Shown: piece after piece, positions 13,501 through 23,135 of the stretch
Numbering within the stretch: the stretch's first letter is position 1
How the letters are laid out: each line of letters opens with the position of its first letter
DNA from: Tenodera sinensis
Taxonomy: Eukaryota; Arthropoda; Insecta; Mantodea; Mantidae
Length of the DNA stretch: 64,000 nt
Reading direction: 5' to 3'
Assembly: GCA_030765045.1 (NCBI GenBank)
Contig: CM060972.1
Location: 2,340,501 to 2,404,500, forward strand
The notes under the pieces: model-generated
Databases searched by the model: none
Told to the model about the DNA's origin: nothing
The model's input: the letters and a program-made list of their open reading frames with translations, nothing else
Made by a program: the position numbers and the translations under genes

Positions 13501-16500
13501 AGATTTGTACTGTGAACTGTAAGAGGAGTGTAAACTGTTACATTGTTGTGCATGTGGTTATCCAATGGTGCAATATGTTTATGTGGATCAATCTTGGTTT
13601 TGTTGCATCTGACCCTTGCAATAATAAGTTGTAGTGAAATAGATGTAAGGTAAATAAGTAAGTGGTACTCCACAGGGAAAGATTGCTGACATGTACACAA
13701 CCATGAACGCCTGCAGGAGTTACCTCTACAGCGTGGCACGTGCTTGTGATGCAGGACACGTGGACAGAAAGGACTGTGCAGGAGTAATCCTTTACTGTGC
13801 TGAGAAAGCCACGGTCCTGGCTCTGGACGCCATTCAGTGCCTTGGTAAGACTGTTATAACTAGGCTTAGGACTTTTAACTGCACATCTTTTTTGTTAGGG
13901 TAAATTTAAGCTCTTTCGAAAGATACCACAGTATGAAGTTTTGTTTCTAGTTGGTAAAAGAGGCATTTTTTCATACACTTTTTCCAGATTTTGGGTACCT
14001 TTTTCCCCCTTTTTCTTTTAAGTTTCCTTCCATTTTACTCTATATGATTTTAATCAATATAAAATATTTAACTTTTAATGAACATCTCCTCAGTTTGCTG
14101 TGAACATGTGAAGAGTAAGCCTAACTCTTTCAGGAGTTGGAAACACACCTACAACAATGGAAAATAAGTGTGTGTGACAAATCCTCTTTCTCTTGCTTTA
14201 CCATTATAAAGCAGTCTGCAATGCAACTGACAATGACTCATCCTTTTAATTTCACCAAAATCAATAGCCTACTGCTCGTGAATGTGAGTTTGTTACTGTG
14301 ACAGACATCATCTGTTCGCTTGGATTCCAAGGTCACACAGAGGCAAAATAGTGCACAATTTTGAATAAAGAAGCAATATCTGTTTTGAAGTCCAAAACTT
14401 ATGAAGATTACATGTTCCCTATAACCCCTCGGCCCAGGATAATCAGGGGCCTTAGGCTGTAACTGATTGCACCTGGACACGTTCTTTTCACAGAGGTAGA
14501 CATGTGACTAAATTCCACCAAGGACTGAGTATTGGTGGTATAACCAGAAGCGATGGAGTTTGGTAGGAAATGACCAAACAAATGACACCTAGAGAGGCGA
14601 CCGAGACACACCAGTATAACTGTTACACCTAAAATGTAGGAAATACCATTTACATGTGCGCTGATCTGTCAGTGTAAACAAGCGTCCCTCAGCAGATGGA
14701 TGAGGGAAAGGTCGGTGGATCTATATACATGCAGTAGACCCGCTGACCAATGACAGGTGCAGTCCCCCTTGCATAATGGGGGTTAAAATTAGGTGATGTA
14801 ACTGCCCCCTGTAAAAACTGGTGCCTGTTAAGAAATCAGTTACATTTAAGCCATAATATCTATGAAGCCCTATGTGCAGAAAAAACTATAGTGCAAAAGT
14901 ATTGGAGAGCACAAATGCTAATGGCTTCATTGCCAGATGCAACAACAACATGTTTTGCATATAAGGAGATGCAAAGATTATTAATGGAGTAGTATAATGG
15001 CATAATACAGGGTGCGCGCAAGTGATCTGGGCAGTTTCAAAAATTTATTATAGCAATATTATTTGACTGAACACTACAAGCACTGTATACTCAGATATAG
15101 CAACCCATAAAGTTAGCTTTAATAGCATACAGGTGCTTGATATGGGCTTCATGAGTGACTTCACAAATACCAACTTGACAATCAAGTTTGGCCCACACTT
15201 GCTGTAGCATGTGCCTGTTAATTTCACCAAATGCGTTGATGGTACGGACCCATACTTCTTGTGGGTCAGCAGGTAATGGTGGGGTGTAAACTGCATCCTT
15301 CACATAACTCCATATGAAAAAGTTGCAAGGGGTGAGGTCGGGAGAGCATGGAGGCCATGACACGAGTGTGTTATCTTCATTCCCGATATGACCTATCCAT
15401 GGATCTCGAAGTCTGGTGTTCAGGAAGTCACAAACATCACGGTGATAATGAGCTGAAGCACCTTCAATCTTTTCCTTAACACTTTTCAAACAGTCGAACT
15501 CAGGATGTTCAATTCTCTACTGGCTAGACCAGTTGGATTTTGTGGGCTACGTGCGAAGCTAGCTTGCAGTTGTTCGACTGTTTCTTCAGGCATTATCGGC
15601 CAACCCGTTAATTTGCCCTTACATAGACATCCTGTTGTTATCAACTGTTGATACCATTTACGTATAGAGTTAGCAGTGGGTGGTTCTTTCCAGTACTTTG
15701 TTCTAAAGTTTCCTTGCATGGTTGTCACAGATTTACTCGTATGAAACTCAAAAGTAGCAAACGCTTTTTCACTGTTGGTCACCATCTTACAACTTTTGGA
15801 GCTTGTGGCCGTACGAGGAAGCATAAGTCACAACTGCACTCTTGCGGTGGAAGGAAGAAGCATCATGACTGCTGCAAACAAAACTTGCAGAGATAGTGAA
15901 CTTACAACATCAAATACCATCACCATATATTTAATAATAGAGTATAAAAAAATCCTGAAACTCCTCAGATCATTTGTGCACATCCTGTAAATATTGATTT
16001 TGGAAAAACTAGTATTCTTAGAGCAAACATTCTAACTGCTATACAAAGTTAAATTGTGGAATCCCCAGAAAAATCTTATAAAGAGGTTTCACTGGATTCA
16101 CATTTCCTACTGTACAAAAGTATGCACATTTTGAGTTCTTTGTAACCGTAGTTTAAATTGAGAGTTTGGTTTCTGCCTTATTTGATTGCATCAGTTTATC
16201 TGTTCTGTAATCAAGATGTTTAATGTGTACAACGGCACTACACAGAATGTGGACCCTAAGATAGAGAAAACTCCCAACAGTCAGAGAGAGAGTTCAGCTT
16301 GGGAAATATTGGAAGCCTTCATTGACATTGTGTTCACAATATGTAATGTAATAACTTGAAAGATTGTGGAATAGAATTTGTGACAGTAGCTTGAATAAAT
16401 ATGTTGAATGCTTGGTTACCTAAACTCAAATTTGGAACATATTTCAGAAGCTATTGCTTGCATCGTCAGCCTGGATCTTACTGGCAACACTGGAGACAGG

Positions 16501-18490
16501 ATTAAGGTAGTGATTGCAAGTGGTGTCATCTGGTCTTCTTCTGTGAAACTGCTGAGTTCAGTGGTGGTATTTCAACATTTGTTATGTGTTCCTTCCTTTT
16601 ATTGATTTGATCTTTTCCCAGACTCTTAGTTCTGCAAAGAAACTCACATTTGAGGCCTCTAGTATCAAAGACGAATATAATGCCATTCAATCAAAATAGG
16701 GACTTGAACGTGTTCCTATAAATCTTCTTGCATTGAATTTAATGGCAAATGTAAGTAGTTTCATTCAGGAATGGACAAAATTAATATATTTTCATGTTTA
16801 AAATATGTGGTTGCTTTCAAACTCCGACATATGCACAATGAGTTCCAGTCCCCATTTTGACCAAAATCCATTATGTCCATCTTTGATACTAGAGGCCTTA
16901 TTTCTCAAAAGAATCACTTTAGGTTAATGTCAGTTTTAGTTCAAAAATGATTTACTATTGCTGACTTTTCCATTTGTAATGCAACCAGTTTTCTTTTGTT
17001 CTGGTTTCAGTGTTATTTTTCCTTTTGTCTGGATACACCAGGTGACTGTTTTAACAGTTTATTAAGTAGATGCCTGATTTTTGTTGTGACTGTTTTGTGC
17101 CTTTCAGGGGAGAAGCAAGCAGATTCTCATTTGTGTACTTGTTCTCTGGAGCCAAACATTTCCTGAAGATTTTGTTGAAAGTACAATTTAATGTGGGATG
17201 GTTCACAGTGGCGTATCTTGGAAATTTTGCAGTGACATGCAACATGAAACACACAAATTATATACATTATACAAGGTGCATTCATAAAGTAAGTCTCCCT
17301 AGAGCCATGTACAGAAACAAAATATCATTTAATGGAAGAGATACAGAAAATGTTGAGCTATTTCTCAACATATTCACCAACAAAGTCAAGACATTTGTCA
17401 TACTGAGAGACCAGATTTTGTATCTTTGTATTGTAGAACTCTGCTGCCAGGGTTGGAACCTGAGTGTGACAACCATCTGTGCCTCCGTCATTCTGAAAAT
17501 GTTAACACTGACTGGATAGGAATTTCTTGAGCTGTAAGAAAGGGTGAAAATCACTGGCAACAAGGTACTAAATGTAAGGAGATGATTAAATGACTCCCAG
17601 CCAAACTTGTGTAAGAGATCTGTGTATGGCTGAGCATTATCGTGCAACAAGACAACACTGCACTAAGCATCCTGTGCCTCTTGTTCTGAACGGCACTGAG
17701 CTGTGATCTGCACATTCAGAAACCTTATCACAGACTTCACTCCATAGTCAGCAGGAGCTGGAAAAAGAACCTCCATCTTGAACCACTGACCTAGCTGTCG
17801 ACGGGCCCTTAAACCCTAACCACTCACTCACTCACTCACTCTTGAACCACTGCAACAATGGTCCTCTGGCAACTCCGGAAATTCTGCTAGCGCATATGTC
17901 ATACCAAATCATTACTCAATCAAGTAAACACAGTTGCTTTACACAATATACAGTTTGCTAGCTGCGAGATGAGTGGAAAACTTACTTTATGGATGTGCCT
18001 CGTACACAAATAACCCTGGTGTTTACTGTGTCTGTCAGATTCATCCTTCCCGAGCAACAAACATGGCCAGTAGAAGAGCTCATGCAAAGTTTCATAACCA
18101 AACTGTCTTTATATGAAGTCTAGAGTTCTTCACTTTGTTCTCTGTCTTGAAGTTTTTCAAATTGAGAATTGGTCTCCCTTTATAACTAACTTATTACAAA
18201 ATGAATGTGATTGAAAACATTTACTAAATACACTTAATATAGCATCACTTTGAGAGTTATCCAGACTTTAACTATTATCATTTGATCTTCCAACTGTATT
18301 GTCTTGGATTCAACAAAGGCAGAAAGGTAATTTATTCCTGGTTGCTGTGTTTCCAGGAGGAAATGGCTACATAAATGATTATCCAACTGGACGTCTTCTC
18401 AGGGATGCCAAACTTTATGAAATTGGTGCAGGAACAAGCGAAATCCGCAGACTTGTAATTGGACGAGCTATTAATGAAGAATACTCATAA
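4316..18490 (+). CDS. IVD: isovaleryl-CoA dehydrogenase, six 3' exons (gene is 5'-partial)
   Basis: Mitochondrial flavoprotein of the acyl-CoA dehydrogenase family. It oxidises isovaleryl-CoA to 3-methylcrotonyl-CoA in leucine breakdown and passes electrons to ETF. Exons are 4316-4537, 6286-6447, 9567-9826, 11041-11131, 13676-13844 and 18357-18490, all with GT-AG borders. They join in phase to 345 residues plus TAA, against roughly 425 in the human protein, so about 80 N-terminal residues (mitochondrial presequence and first helices) are missing. No matching exon was found in 1-4315. Diagnostic stretches are YGAHSNLC, KFWITNGPDADVLV, LDKLGMRGSNTAELIFEDCK, SGLDLERLVLA and YEIGAGTSEIRRLVIGR. 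The catalytic glutamate lies in LDLERLVLA (codon 9795-9797), where IVD keeps it, and GAGTSE replaces the C-terminal catalytic Glu site of MCAD. The reading frame shows no lesion, so the gene looks functional. Confidence 0.96.
4968..5055 (+). mobile_element. SINE family C, copy 1
   Basis: tRNA-like head with A box TGGCTCAGTGGTTAAAAGC and B box GTTTCAAATCCC. The short body resembles copies at 27960, 30748, 43400 and 49795, in which a TTGAATTTTTCAG stretch follows the B box. Confidence 0.7.
5595..5820 (+). mobile_element. SINE family B, copy 1 (head lost)
   Basis: Body match to the copy at 55451: GGATGCACTCAG, TTAAGTCCCTGACG, CAATTGAGGAGCTA, GAAAAGTAGCG, TACTGCACCCCAC and a GTTAGTTTGGTTAGTTTTG tail. 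No recognisable tRNA-like head is present. Confidence 0.75.
6286..6447 (+). CDS. IVD: IVD internal exon B
   Basis: 54 codons in phase 0. It begins LCSGDHMGALAMSEPGSGSD, the FAD-contacting beta-domain motif, and ends NGPDADVLV. The acceptor is TATAG and the donor GTGAGT. Confidence 0.96.
6544..7624 (+). mobile_element. 1.08-kb element with ~28-bp terminal inverted repeats
   Basis: The left end (TTGGCACCAATCAAGAAAGG, then GATTGACAG) and the right end read on the other strand (TTGGTGCCAATCAAGAAGGG, then ATTGACAG) are inverted copies differing at two positions plus one indel. No transposase-like frame is visible between them. It is probably a non-autonomous DNA transposon; the superfamily is unknown because no clear duplication flanks it. 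It lies in the IVD intron between exons B and C. Confidence 0.7.
7625..9566. other. IVD intron, nothing recognised
   Basis: AT-rich intron with a T-run at 8850-8868. Short open frames (8195-8398, 8691-9014, 9144-9419) lack domains and codon character and are treated as chance. Confidence 0.5.
9567..9826 (+). CDS. IVD: IVD internal exon C with catalytic Glu
   Basis: 260 nt, from VYARTNP to the first two bases of the glycine codon shared with the next exon. It contains LDKLGMRGSNTAELIFEDCK and the catalytic-base segment SGLDLERLVLA (Glu codon 9795-9797). The donor is GTAAGT. Confidence 0.96.
9827..11040. other. IVD intron, GC-richer repeat-like stretch
   Basis: 9900-10200 is richer in GC than the rest. 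It contains CTGACGA and GACCGAAAGT pieces reminiscent of the hammerhead/pLTR motifs, but no paired helices could be drawn. 10680-10900 looks like an unidentified repeat. Confidence 0.35.
11041..11131 (+). CDS. IVD: IVD internal exon D
   Basis: 91 nt: one base completing a glycine codon, then 30 codons from LMQATCDIAFEYVHQRKQFN to GEFQLIQ. The acceptor is TTTTAG and the donor GTTAGT. Confidence 0.95.
11364..12733 (-). mobile_element. mariner-like transposon relic (outer element of a nest)
   Basis: Its ends are inverted repeats of about 27 bp, CAAGCTGTGTTCAAAAAGTA on the left and CAAGATGTGTTCAAAAAGTA on the right read in reverse. The minus strand gives broken mariner coding: QQAFGDSAMSTSWMKDG then HTSVDSEPCPGRTSTA (HTH region), followed after a deletion by CDFWILPMALKGTQFE and FQQWQEHREKCVHCK (C-terminal region). 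The catalytic core is largely deleted. A second TIR element (11431-12006) sits inside it. Flanks are TA on the left and a decayed CA on the right. Confidence 0.85.
11431..12006 (+). mobile_element. second TIR element nested in the mariner
   Basis: Inverted ends: CATGGGTTGGTTTTTTAATA then GTGGCAAC on the left, CATAGGTTGATTTTTTGATA then GTGGTAAC on the right read in reverse. The plus strand between them gives a degenerate Tc1/mariner-type frame: AQPAVKEDVH, then MISELANNASLTSSTVLKVL, and near the right end VDDVLEVTDRTLHNIQRL. It is therefore an internally deleted relative inserted into the 3' part of the outer mariner. Confidence 0.75.
12734..14599. other. IVD introns around exon E, nothing recognised
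   Basis: Apart from exon 13676-13844, only AT-rich intron sequence is seen. Confidence 0.5.
13676..13844 (+). CDS. IVD: IVD internal exon E
   Basis: 169 nt, GKIADMYTTMNACRSYLYSV through AIQCL plus one base. It aligns with the C-terminal helical bundle. The acceptor is CCACAG and the donor GTAAGA. Confidence 0.96.
14600..14955 (+). repeat. composite repeat ending in a LINE-like 3' tail
   Basis: The last ~75 bp (14880-14955) resemble the 3' end of the RNase H LINEs: AGTATTGGAGAGCACAAATG, then CTTCATTGCCAGA and CAACAACAACA. Upstream, 14690-14770 shares a CAGCAG-GATGAGGG and GTAGACCC stretch with the tail of the family B SINE at 33130-33190. It may be a SINE with a LINE-derived tail or two adjacent fragments. 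Confidence 0.5.
15008..15987 (-). mobile_element. internally deleted Tc1/mariner-superfamily element
   Basis: TA duplications (15006-15007 and 15988-15989) flank ends that start CAGGGTGCGCGCAAG and, in reverse, CAGGATGTGCACAAA. The minus-strand N-terminal part reads NFRTKYWKEPPTANSIRKWY then EETVEQLQASFARSPQNPTG. It joins abruptly near 15486 to the C-terminal part KEKIEGASAHYHRDVCDFLN and SWPPCSPDLTPCNFFIW, so most of the catalytic centre is missing. Both halves stay open. Confidence 0.88.
16650..16905. mobile_element. MITE with ~30-bp inverted repeats
   Basis: AGGCCTCTAGTATCAAAGAC at 16651 recurs inverted as ATCTTTGATACTAGAGGCCT ending near 16899. A related single end lies at 41127-41172 (CATTATGTCTGTCTTTGACA). 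No coding potential. It touches the Penelope fragment that follows. Confidence 0.65.
16905..17200 (-). pseudogene. Penelope-like element fragment (linker and GIY-YIG)
   Basis: Minus-strand frames read NHPTLNCTFNKIFRKCLAPE, then KSGIYLINC (the GIY of a GIY-YIG endonuclease) and, after stops and shifts, KSAIVNHF. These match the order in the PLE at 60.4-62.2 kb (KSGIYQINC, then KSAVSHHFW). It is separated by about 70 bp from the mariner at 17272. Confidence 0.7.
17272..18002 (-). mobile_element. internally deleted mariner
   Basis: TA duplications (17270-17271 and 18003-18004) flank ends CAAGGTGCATTCATAAAGTA and, in reverse, CGAGGCACATCCATAAAGTA. Minus-strand coding covers only the C-terminal part: LLHKFGWESFNHLL (second catalytic Asp in MLHDNAQPYT), then a shifted frame. 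The N-terminal two thirds are lost. It lies in the last IVD intron. Confidence 0.85.
18045..18260. repeat. dispersed repeat shared with 63290-63510
   Basis: Recognisably the same sequence, with many substitutions, as 63290-63510. Shared blocks include CAAAGTTTC-TAACCAAACT, TTCTCTGTCTTGAAGTTTTT against its counterpart, and TAACTAACTTAT. No coding potential; family unknown. Confidence 0.5.
18357..18490 (+). CDS. IVD: IVD terminal coding exon
   Basis: 134 nt, completing GGNGYINDYPTGRLLRDA and running through YEIGAGTSEIRRLVIGR to the stop TAA at 18488-18490. The acceptor is TTCCAG. GGNGYIND is the conserved FAD-binding motif at the dimer interface. Confidence 0.97.
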
Positions 18491-18862
18491 ATCTTGCTCA
18501 ATCATCATGCAAAAGAATCCAAATGAAAATTCATTTGAGAAAGACGAGAAGGTTACCAGCTGCCTGGATTTTTAATGTTTTGTAAGTTCCAAAATATGAG
18601 GGAAATGATTTTCATTGTTAGTTAATGCTTTGGTTTGGGTGAAATATTGTCTTCCTGGACCTAAGATTTCAACTTTGGTTCCAGCCAAGCATGATGGGCA
18701 TTTAAATGTAACAGGCATCTAAAACAACTGCTATTGACATGACCTTATCTGGTCTACTGACAGATGTTGAAAAATGTAATGCTCAAGCAAGACTTTAAGC
18801 TTTCCTGGCAGCGATATGAAAAGAACTTCTTGGGCTGTTAGCCAGCTGAATTCAGGAAGAGT

Positions 18863-18905
18863 TTCCAAGCTTTCAAGAGCTAACGTCGCTCTCGTCTTCA
18901 GGGAA
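18863..18905 (-). ncRNA. hammerhead ribozyme-like motif, copy 1
   Basis: Read on the minus strand: helix I TTCC (18905-18902) pairs with GGAA (18866-18863). The core CTGAAGA fits CUGANGA. After one unpaired base, helix II GAGAGC pairs with GCTCTT around a 7-nt loop. GAAA and GCTT follow, and the self-complementary AGCT gives a minimal helix III with a U at the cleavage position. Minimal hammerheads of this kind are known in Penelope-like pLTRs. The unpaired base before helix II leaves activity uncertain. Confidence 0.6.
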
Positions 18906-18920
18906 TGCTGATGGTGATGA

Positions 18921-18963
18921 TTCCTTGAAGATGAGAGCGACGTTAGCTCTTGAAAGTTTGGAA
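18921..18963 (+). ncRNA. decayed hammerhead-like motif (inverted partner of copy 1)
   Basis: Same layout as 18863-18905 on the other strand, but the core reads TTGAAGA (C3 changed) and helix III reads GTTT instead of GCTT. It is therefore predicted inactive. Confidence 0.4.
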
Positions 18964-19179
18964 ACTCTACCAAAACTTACCTGGCTGACAGCCCAAAGAG
19001 AGTTATTTTCAATGTAATGCTCTTGTGTCTCTATTTAGGTTACAGCAAAGAGACAAACCAAGTCACATTTTCATACAAATGAGAGCGGAACAAAGTTCTC
19101 TATAATATTTGAAGATACATTCATCTAGATTGAGCAAAATAATTACAAAATGACGCAACAGTCTGTCATTAGGGACTTG

Positions 19180-19185
19180 AATAAA
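19180..19185 (+). promoter_or_regulatory. candidate polyadenylation signal for IVD
   Basis: AATAAA about 690 nt downstream of the IVD stop. A second AATAAA lies at 19575-19580. Which is used cannot be told from the sequence. The predicted 3' UTR also runs through the inverted repeat at 18800-19010. Confidence 0.4.
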
Positions 19186-19189
19186 AAGT

Positions 19190-20124
19190 ATGGAGTATTT
19201 ATGATAATCATGTAGTTTGAGTAATTGTTACATGTTAACTGCTGTATTTGTAGGACATCATATAATTGAAACATATATTTTTAGCTATATTGACCAAAAT
19301 AGGTAGTTGCTCCTTGCACATGATGAGGATTTTCTCTCATTCTGAGAAGATGAATGTTGAGTAGCCTTAAGTTTTATGGATGTTCATTTGAGCATCATTC
19401 TTTCATTCATTTGTCATCTATTACAATCTACCAGATGGAAGTAGACATACAACATTTAAAACATTTTAAAAACATTCAAACCATAAGGAACACTTCATAC
19501 ATTTTATTCACCCTGTATAGAAAGTTCTGTCTTTAGTGTGATTTATTTACAGCTAGAAGTTTTCAAGTGCCTTAAATAAATATTTTAACACTAAAACAAA
19601 TAAAGAAAAAATATTAGTAAGTTGTATTATGTGGAAAGAGGTTTCAGTGTTTTAAAACAGAGAAGTTTAACCATTGTCTTGTTCAAGTTGTAATGCTGGT
19701 ATAGACAGTGCAAACTACTGATATGCACTGCTGCATCATTGTGTTTTGATGCTAATGTTGGTTAGGATTGTAAATGACAAGATAAAGGTAATGACGTGTT
19801 TGTAACACAATTAGACGAGACTAGCCTCATTTGTAGGTAAGTGAATCACGTAGCTGTCAAGTCCCAGGTTAGCTCTCACGACTGTAGCTTTGCTTATGGT
19901 TTATTATTAGTTGTTTTGTTTGTTACTTGGTGATTTAATCTGTTTGAACTTTTCGTGTATATCAGTGTCACCACCTGAAGTGCCATATGTAGTAAGAACA
20001 GACGTCAAACACTAGTAAAGAAAGAAAGGAAAAGCTATCTAATCACCTTTGGCTAAATAGAAATAATTTGATTTCATGTTAGAAAAAGAAAAGGAAAAAA
20101 TAATATTTTGTAAAATATGCTTTC
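19190..20124. other. downstream of IVD, nothing recognised
   Basis: AT-rich. It may include distal 3' UTR up to the second AATAAA at 19575. No ORF or repeat is supported. Confidence 0.4.
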
Positions 20125-20316
20125 AGGCTAAGAGGCCGTGGTCCACTGGGCTTCTTCATTCCACTCTCATACGTTTTGCTTGCAGCTTGGCAAGCATCAT
20201 CAGCGGCACTCTAAAGCTCTCCTTGGTCTCTCCGTCGCTGCCGCAACTGGAAGCGGAACGTCTGGGAGTAGAAAGGAGAAGCCCAGCAGACCATGGCCTC
20301 TAGCCTGGAACCATAG
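20125..20316. repeat. palindromic pLTR-like repeat with hammerhead remnant
   Basis: Arms 20127-20195 and 20245-20316 are inverted copies (CAGGCTAAGAGGCCGTGGTC against CCAGGCTAGAGGCCATGGTC). The minus strand of the left arm (20203-20170) reads CTGATGA, one base, GCTTGC, a 6-nt loop, GCAAGC, then AAAACGTA. This is a hammerhead layout in which the invariant GAAA has become AAAA and helix I is weak. It is GC-richer than its surroundings. No protein frame is credible here. Confidence 0.55.
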
Positions 20317-20604
20317 TTTACTAATTATGACTCCAGCTGTAGAAGCCTTGTTTATTAAAAAATAATATGCCGATGTTTACATTTTTTGTTGATATCATCA
20401 CATCCTGTACACTACTGGCTGAAAATTTGGTTTCCTTTCAAAATACTTATGACATATCCAAACATGTTTTTAAAAAAATCTGATGCGTTGCACACATGAC
20501 TTTCTCTACTCTTGTACTAACCATTCTTACAAACTCTTATTCCTCTATCTTCTTCGCCCAAATGACCCAGTTGTCGACGGACCCCTAAACTCCTCCATTC
20601 TATC

Positions 20605-21265
20605 TTCTTCGTGTTAGTTGAGATAAACATTTGTACAAATTATCTTATTGCTTATTTCCTTGTAGGTACAAGGGGAATATGGGAACACAGTTGGTTTTGA
20701 GCAATAGTCATATCTTTTAAAGCTATGAGATTTCGTTCTCTTTGCATGGGTAACGTATAAAAAATAATAACGATTTTCCGTTTGACAAAAGCTTAACCAT
20801 TCCAAAAGTCACACAAATAACAAGGAATATCTGTGAAATGGTTCACTCTGCAAATAAATTTATTTGGATATAAATTGTGTGTTTTAGCAAGATCTAAATT
20901 ATTTGTATAGTACGATTTTATCTATCTCTTACGCTTTACCAGTTATGCAAATCATCCAGAGTAAGCAGGGCTACTTAGGATATAGCCAGAAAATTCAAAA
21001 TATGCATTTCGTTTGCCATAAAAATATCTCAAACATACGGCATTTTAATCAAAATCGTTAGCCATTTTCGAGAAAATGAAAATTTTCCATGTAAAGCGTA
21101 GTTTGGGGTGGAAAATCTTTGTATCACATCCTTGAAAGATATTAAACTTAAATACCAACTTTTTGTTTTTGAGTTATGCTGTCCACAGGCTGACAAGACA
21201 AACACACACGCGCGCGCGAGCATTTTTCTAAAATTTTTTTTTTTTTCTCCTCCCACTGATGGATG
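20605..21265 (+). repeat. dispersed repeat R1, copy 1
   Basis: A ~650-bp non-coding repeat. Shared landmarks are CTTCGTGTTAGTTGAGATAA, GGTACAAGGGGAAT, CATCTCTTAC-CTTTACCAGT-like and TTTTAATCAAAAT-GTTAGCC stretches. Other copies are at 31738-32755 (+), 40375-40870 (-) and 54645-55440 (-). No terminal repeats were found, so the class is unknown. The interruptions of two copies by SINEs show R1 is older. Confidence 0.65.
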
Positions 21266-22659
21266 GGAAGGGCACTAGAAGTGGCCAGGCATATTTGAGT
21301 AGAGAAAGTAAAAATGAGTTTTATTTGATTTTAGTTGTAAAATGCCACTAATTCTAATTCAAATTAAGTTAGCACAAATGTAATAAAATGGCATCCAAAA
21401 TCTTGTTGATCCATGGTTTTGTTTTATCCTCAAATTTATATTTATACTACCATTGTTGGCTTAATATATCTTCATTGTTGACATCAGTCACCTGATTCAC
21501 AGTCTAACCTTACTGTGGAAAAGTTACAGAACTTGATGAAACACTACCTAAACCTGCAGCTTGAGAATGCTACTCTATCTTGCCATTTGGATTATTATTG
21601 TTTTTAGCATCTTCTTGTAACATTTTCTTTTCTTTCTTTACTGCTTGTTTGGGTCCCACTTTACTACATAATTTTAAAATCTTTTTGGGGGAAAACAGCA
21701 AAATTGCTTTGATATTTATATGCAAAAATTGACATGTTTATTACTGTAAACTGGCCGACAATTATGTCTATCATATGTCTTGATTCACAGTCTCACTACC
21801 TTCTGTCACTTGTAGATGGTGTTTGTACTGCACAATCAAATTGTTTTTGTATGGGGCATAAATGTTTAATACATTTTGTTTATTTTTGTGTCATAATAAT
21901 TTTTCTCAGATAGAGAGTTCTCTTGGTTTTTTAAGCACCTCAAAAGCTTCAGTATTTATGTCAGCTGATGATCTATGTTCTGCAACTGCTGAAAGACAAC
22001 CCTACTGTAGTAGCTGTCAGGAACGATGGCGGATAACATGCAGATAGGGGAAAGAGGGGAAGTGCTGCATTGCAATGTTTCTTGAGGGACAAAAGAGGGA
22101 GGGACGAGGGGTATTTGCAGCCACATGGCAGTCGGCACACACTAAAACAACACATTCCTTTGTTAAACGTAATCAGCAACACTGCTTCCCACTACTTGCA
22201 TCTTCCTCACATTGTACACCATTTCCCTGGCTTGACTGTGAGTAATGCAATGTTTTTTTGCTTCTGCCATCTTTGGAACTGTAGATGAACATACTATCAC
22301 ACAGCGGAATGGACTTATTACTCGGAATTACATAAATACACGCGCTCTGAAACAGACTACGTCTGGTTGGGTAGAAAACACTTGACTGTGATGTCATTGG
22401 ATATTTGTCTATTGTGCAACTGCCTTTGTTCCTGACGGTGAGTCTAATCTTCTAAAGGTCTTTAGAAAACCAGCAGAATTCTCCATCAAGGAAAAATTAT
22501 TCATACACAAAAATAAACACAATTTATTACATTTAGTAAAATGTTTAAGTAGGATAATTACACTTGAGTTTCACCTACTAGGTTATGTTACTTTTGGACA
22601 AGTGTGTATCTACTAATATCAAGTTCAAAATTCATTACTTTGTGTGCCTTTTTAGTTAG
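21266..22659. other. intergenic, nothing recognised
   Basis: 21240 is a T-run. 21990-22400 is less AT-rich and contains short overlapping frames on both strands without domains; it could be an unidentified repeat. Confidence 0.4.
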
Positions 22660-23135
22660 AAGTATTTTTGCCTACATTAAGTTGTGCAGTGGTTTCTGCC
22701 TGTTTGAACATTTTATCTATTGTTTGGTGGACGAGAAGTGATGAGCAACTGCTGATTTATCTTATCTCTAGGTGTTCCTTAAGCCTGGTTTGTAACTTTC
22801 TTTTGGTTTGACCAATATGTAGTCTGATTGTAGTTTTCACACTTTATTTGGAAGGTTCATGATTTGGTATGACGATGTGCTTCATAAGTTTCTGAGGTTA
22901 GTTTTGTTGTATGGAGCTTCGTTCTTGAAATAACTTAACTTACTGAAAGTCTCAGGGTAGGACAAGAAACTTGAATATCTTTGTTGCATTTGATCCTTTT
23001 TGTGAAGGATTTTGGTGTTGTTCAGTCTGTTTAACTGTTATGTTTCTGTTGAATCCATTCTCTATAGCAACCTTTTGTATATGTTGACACTCTCTGTTGT
23101 ATTCTTTGTCATTGAGTGGTACCATTTATTACACA
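22660..23135 (-). pseudogene. Penelope-like element fragment
   Basis: Minus-strand frames give HIQKVAIENGFNRNITVK (end of the RT region; compare ILDIAASNGFNP in the 61-kb element) and IGQTKRKLQTRLKEHLEIR (the YIG helix of the GIY-YIG nuclease), followed by SAVAHHFSS in another frame. Stops and frameshifts are numerous. It is a different, more decayed family member than the 60.4-kb element. Confidence 0.75.

Larger units (their letters stand above)
18800..19010. repeat. Penelope pLTR-type inverted repeat with hammerhead-like motifs
   Basis: Two arms of about 95 bp (near 18808-18910 and 18913-19008) are inverted copies, sharing GAGCGACGTTAGCTCTTGAA, then a TTGGAAACTC block, then CTGGCTGACAGCCCAA-like ends. 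The left arm, read on the minus strand, has a well-formed hammerhead motif; the right arm has a decayed copy. PLE terminal repeats often occur in inverted arrangement. Confidence 0.65.

Noticed and set aside
15648..15990. Plus-strand frames over the 15.0-kb mariner
   Set aside because: Shadows of the minus-strand transposase; no homology in that direction.
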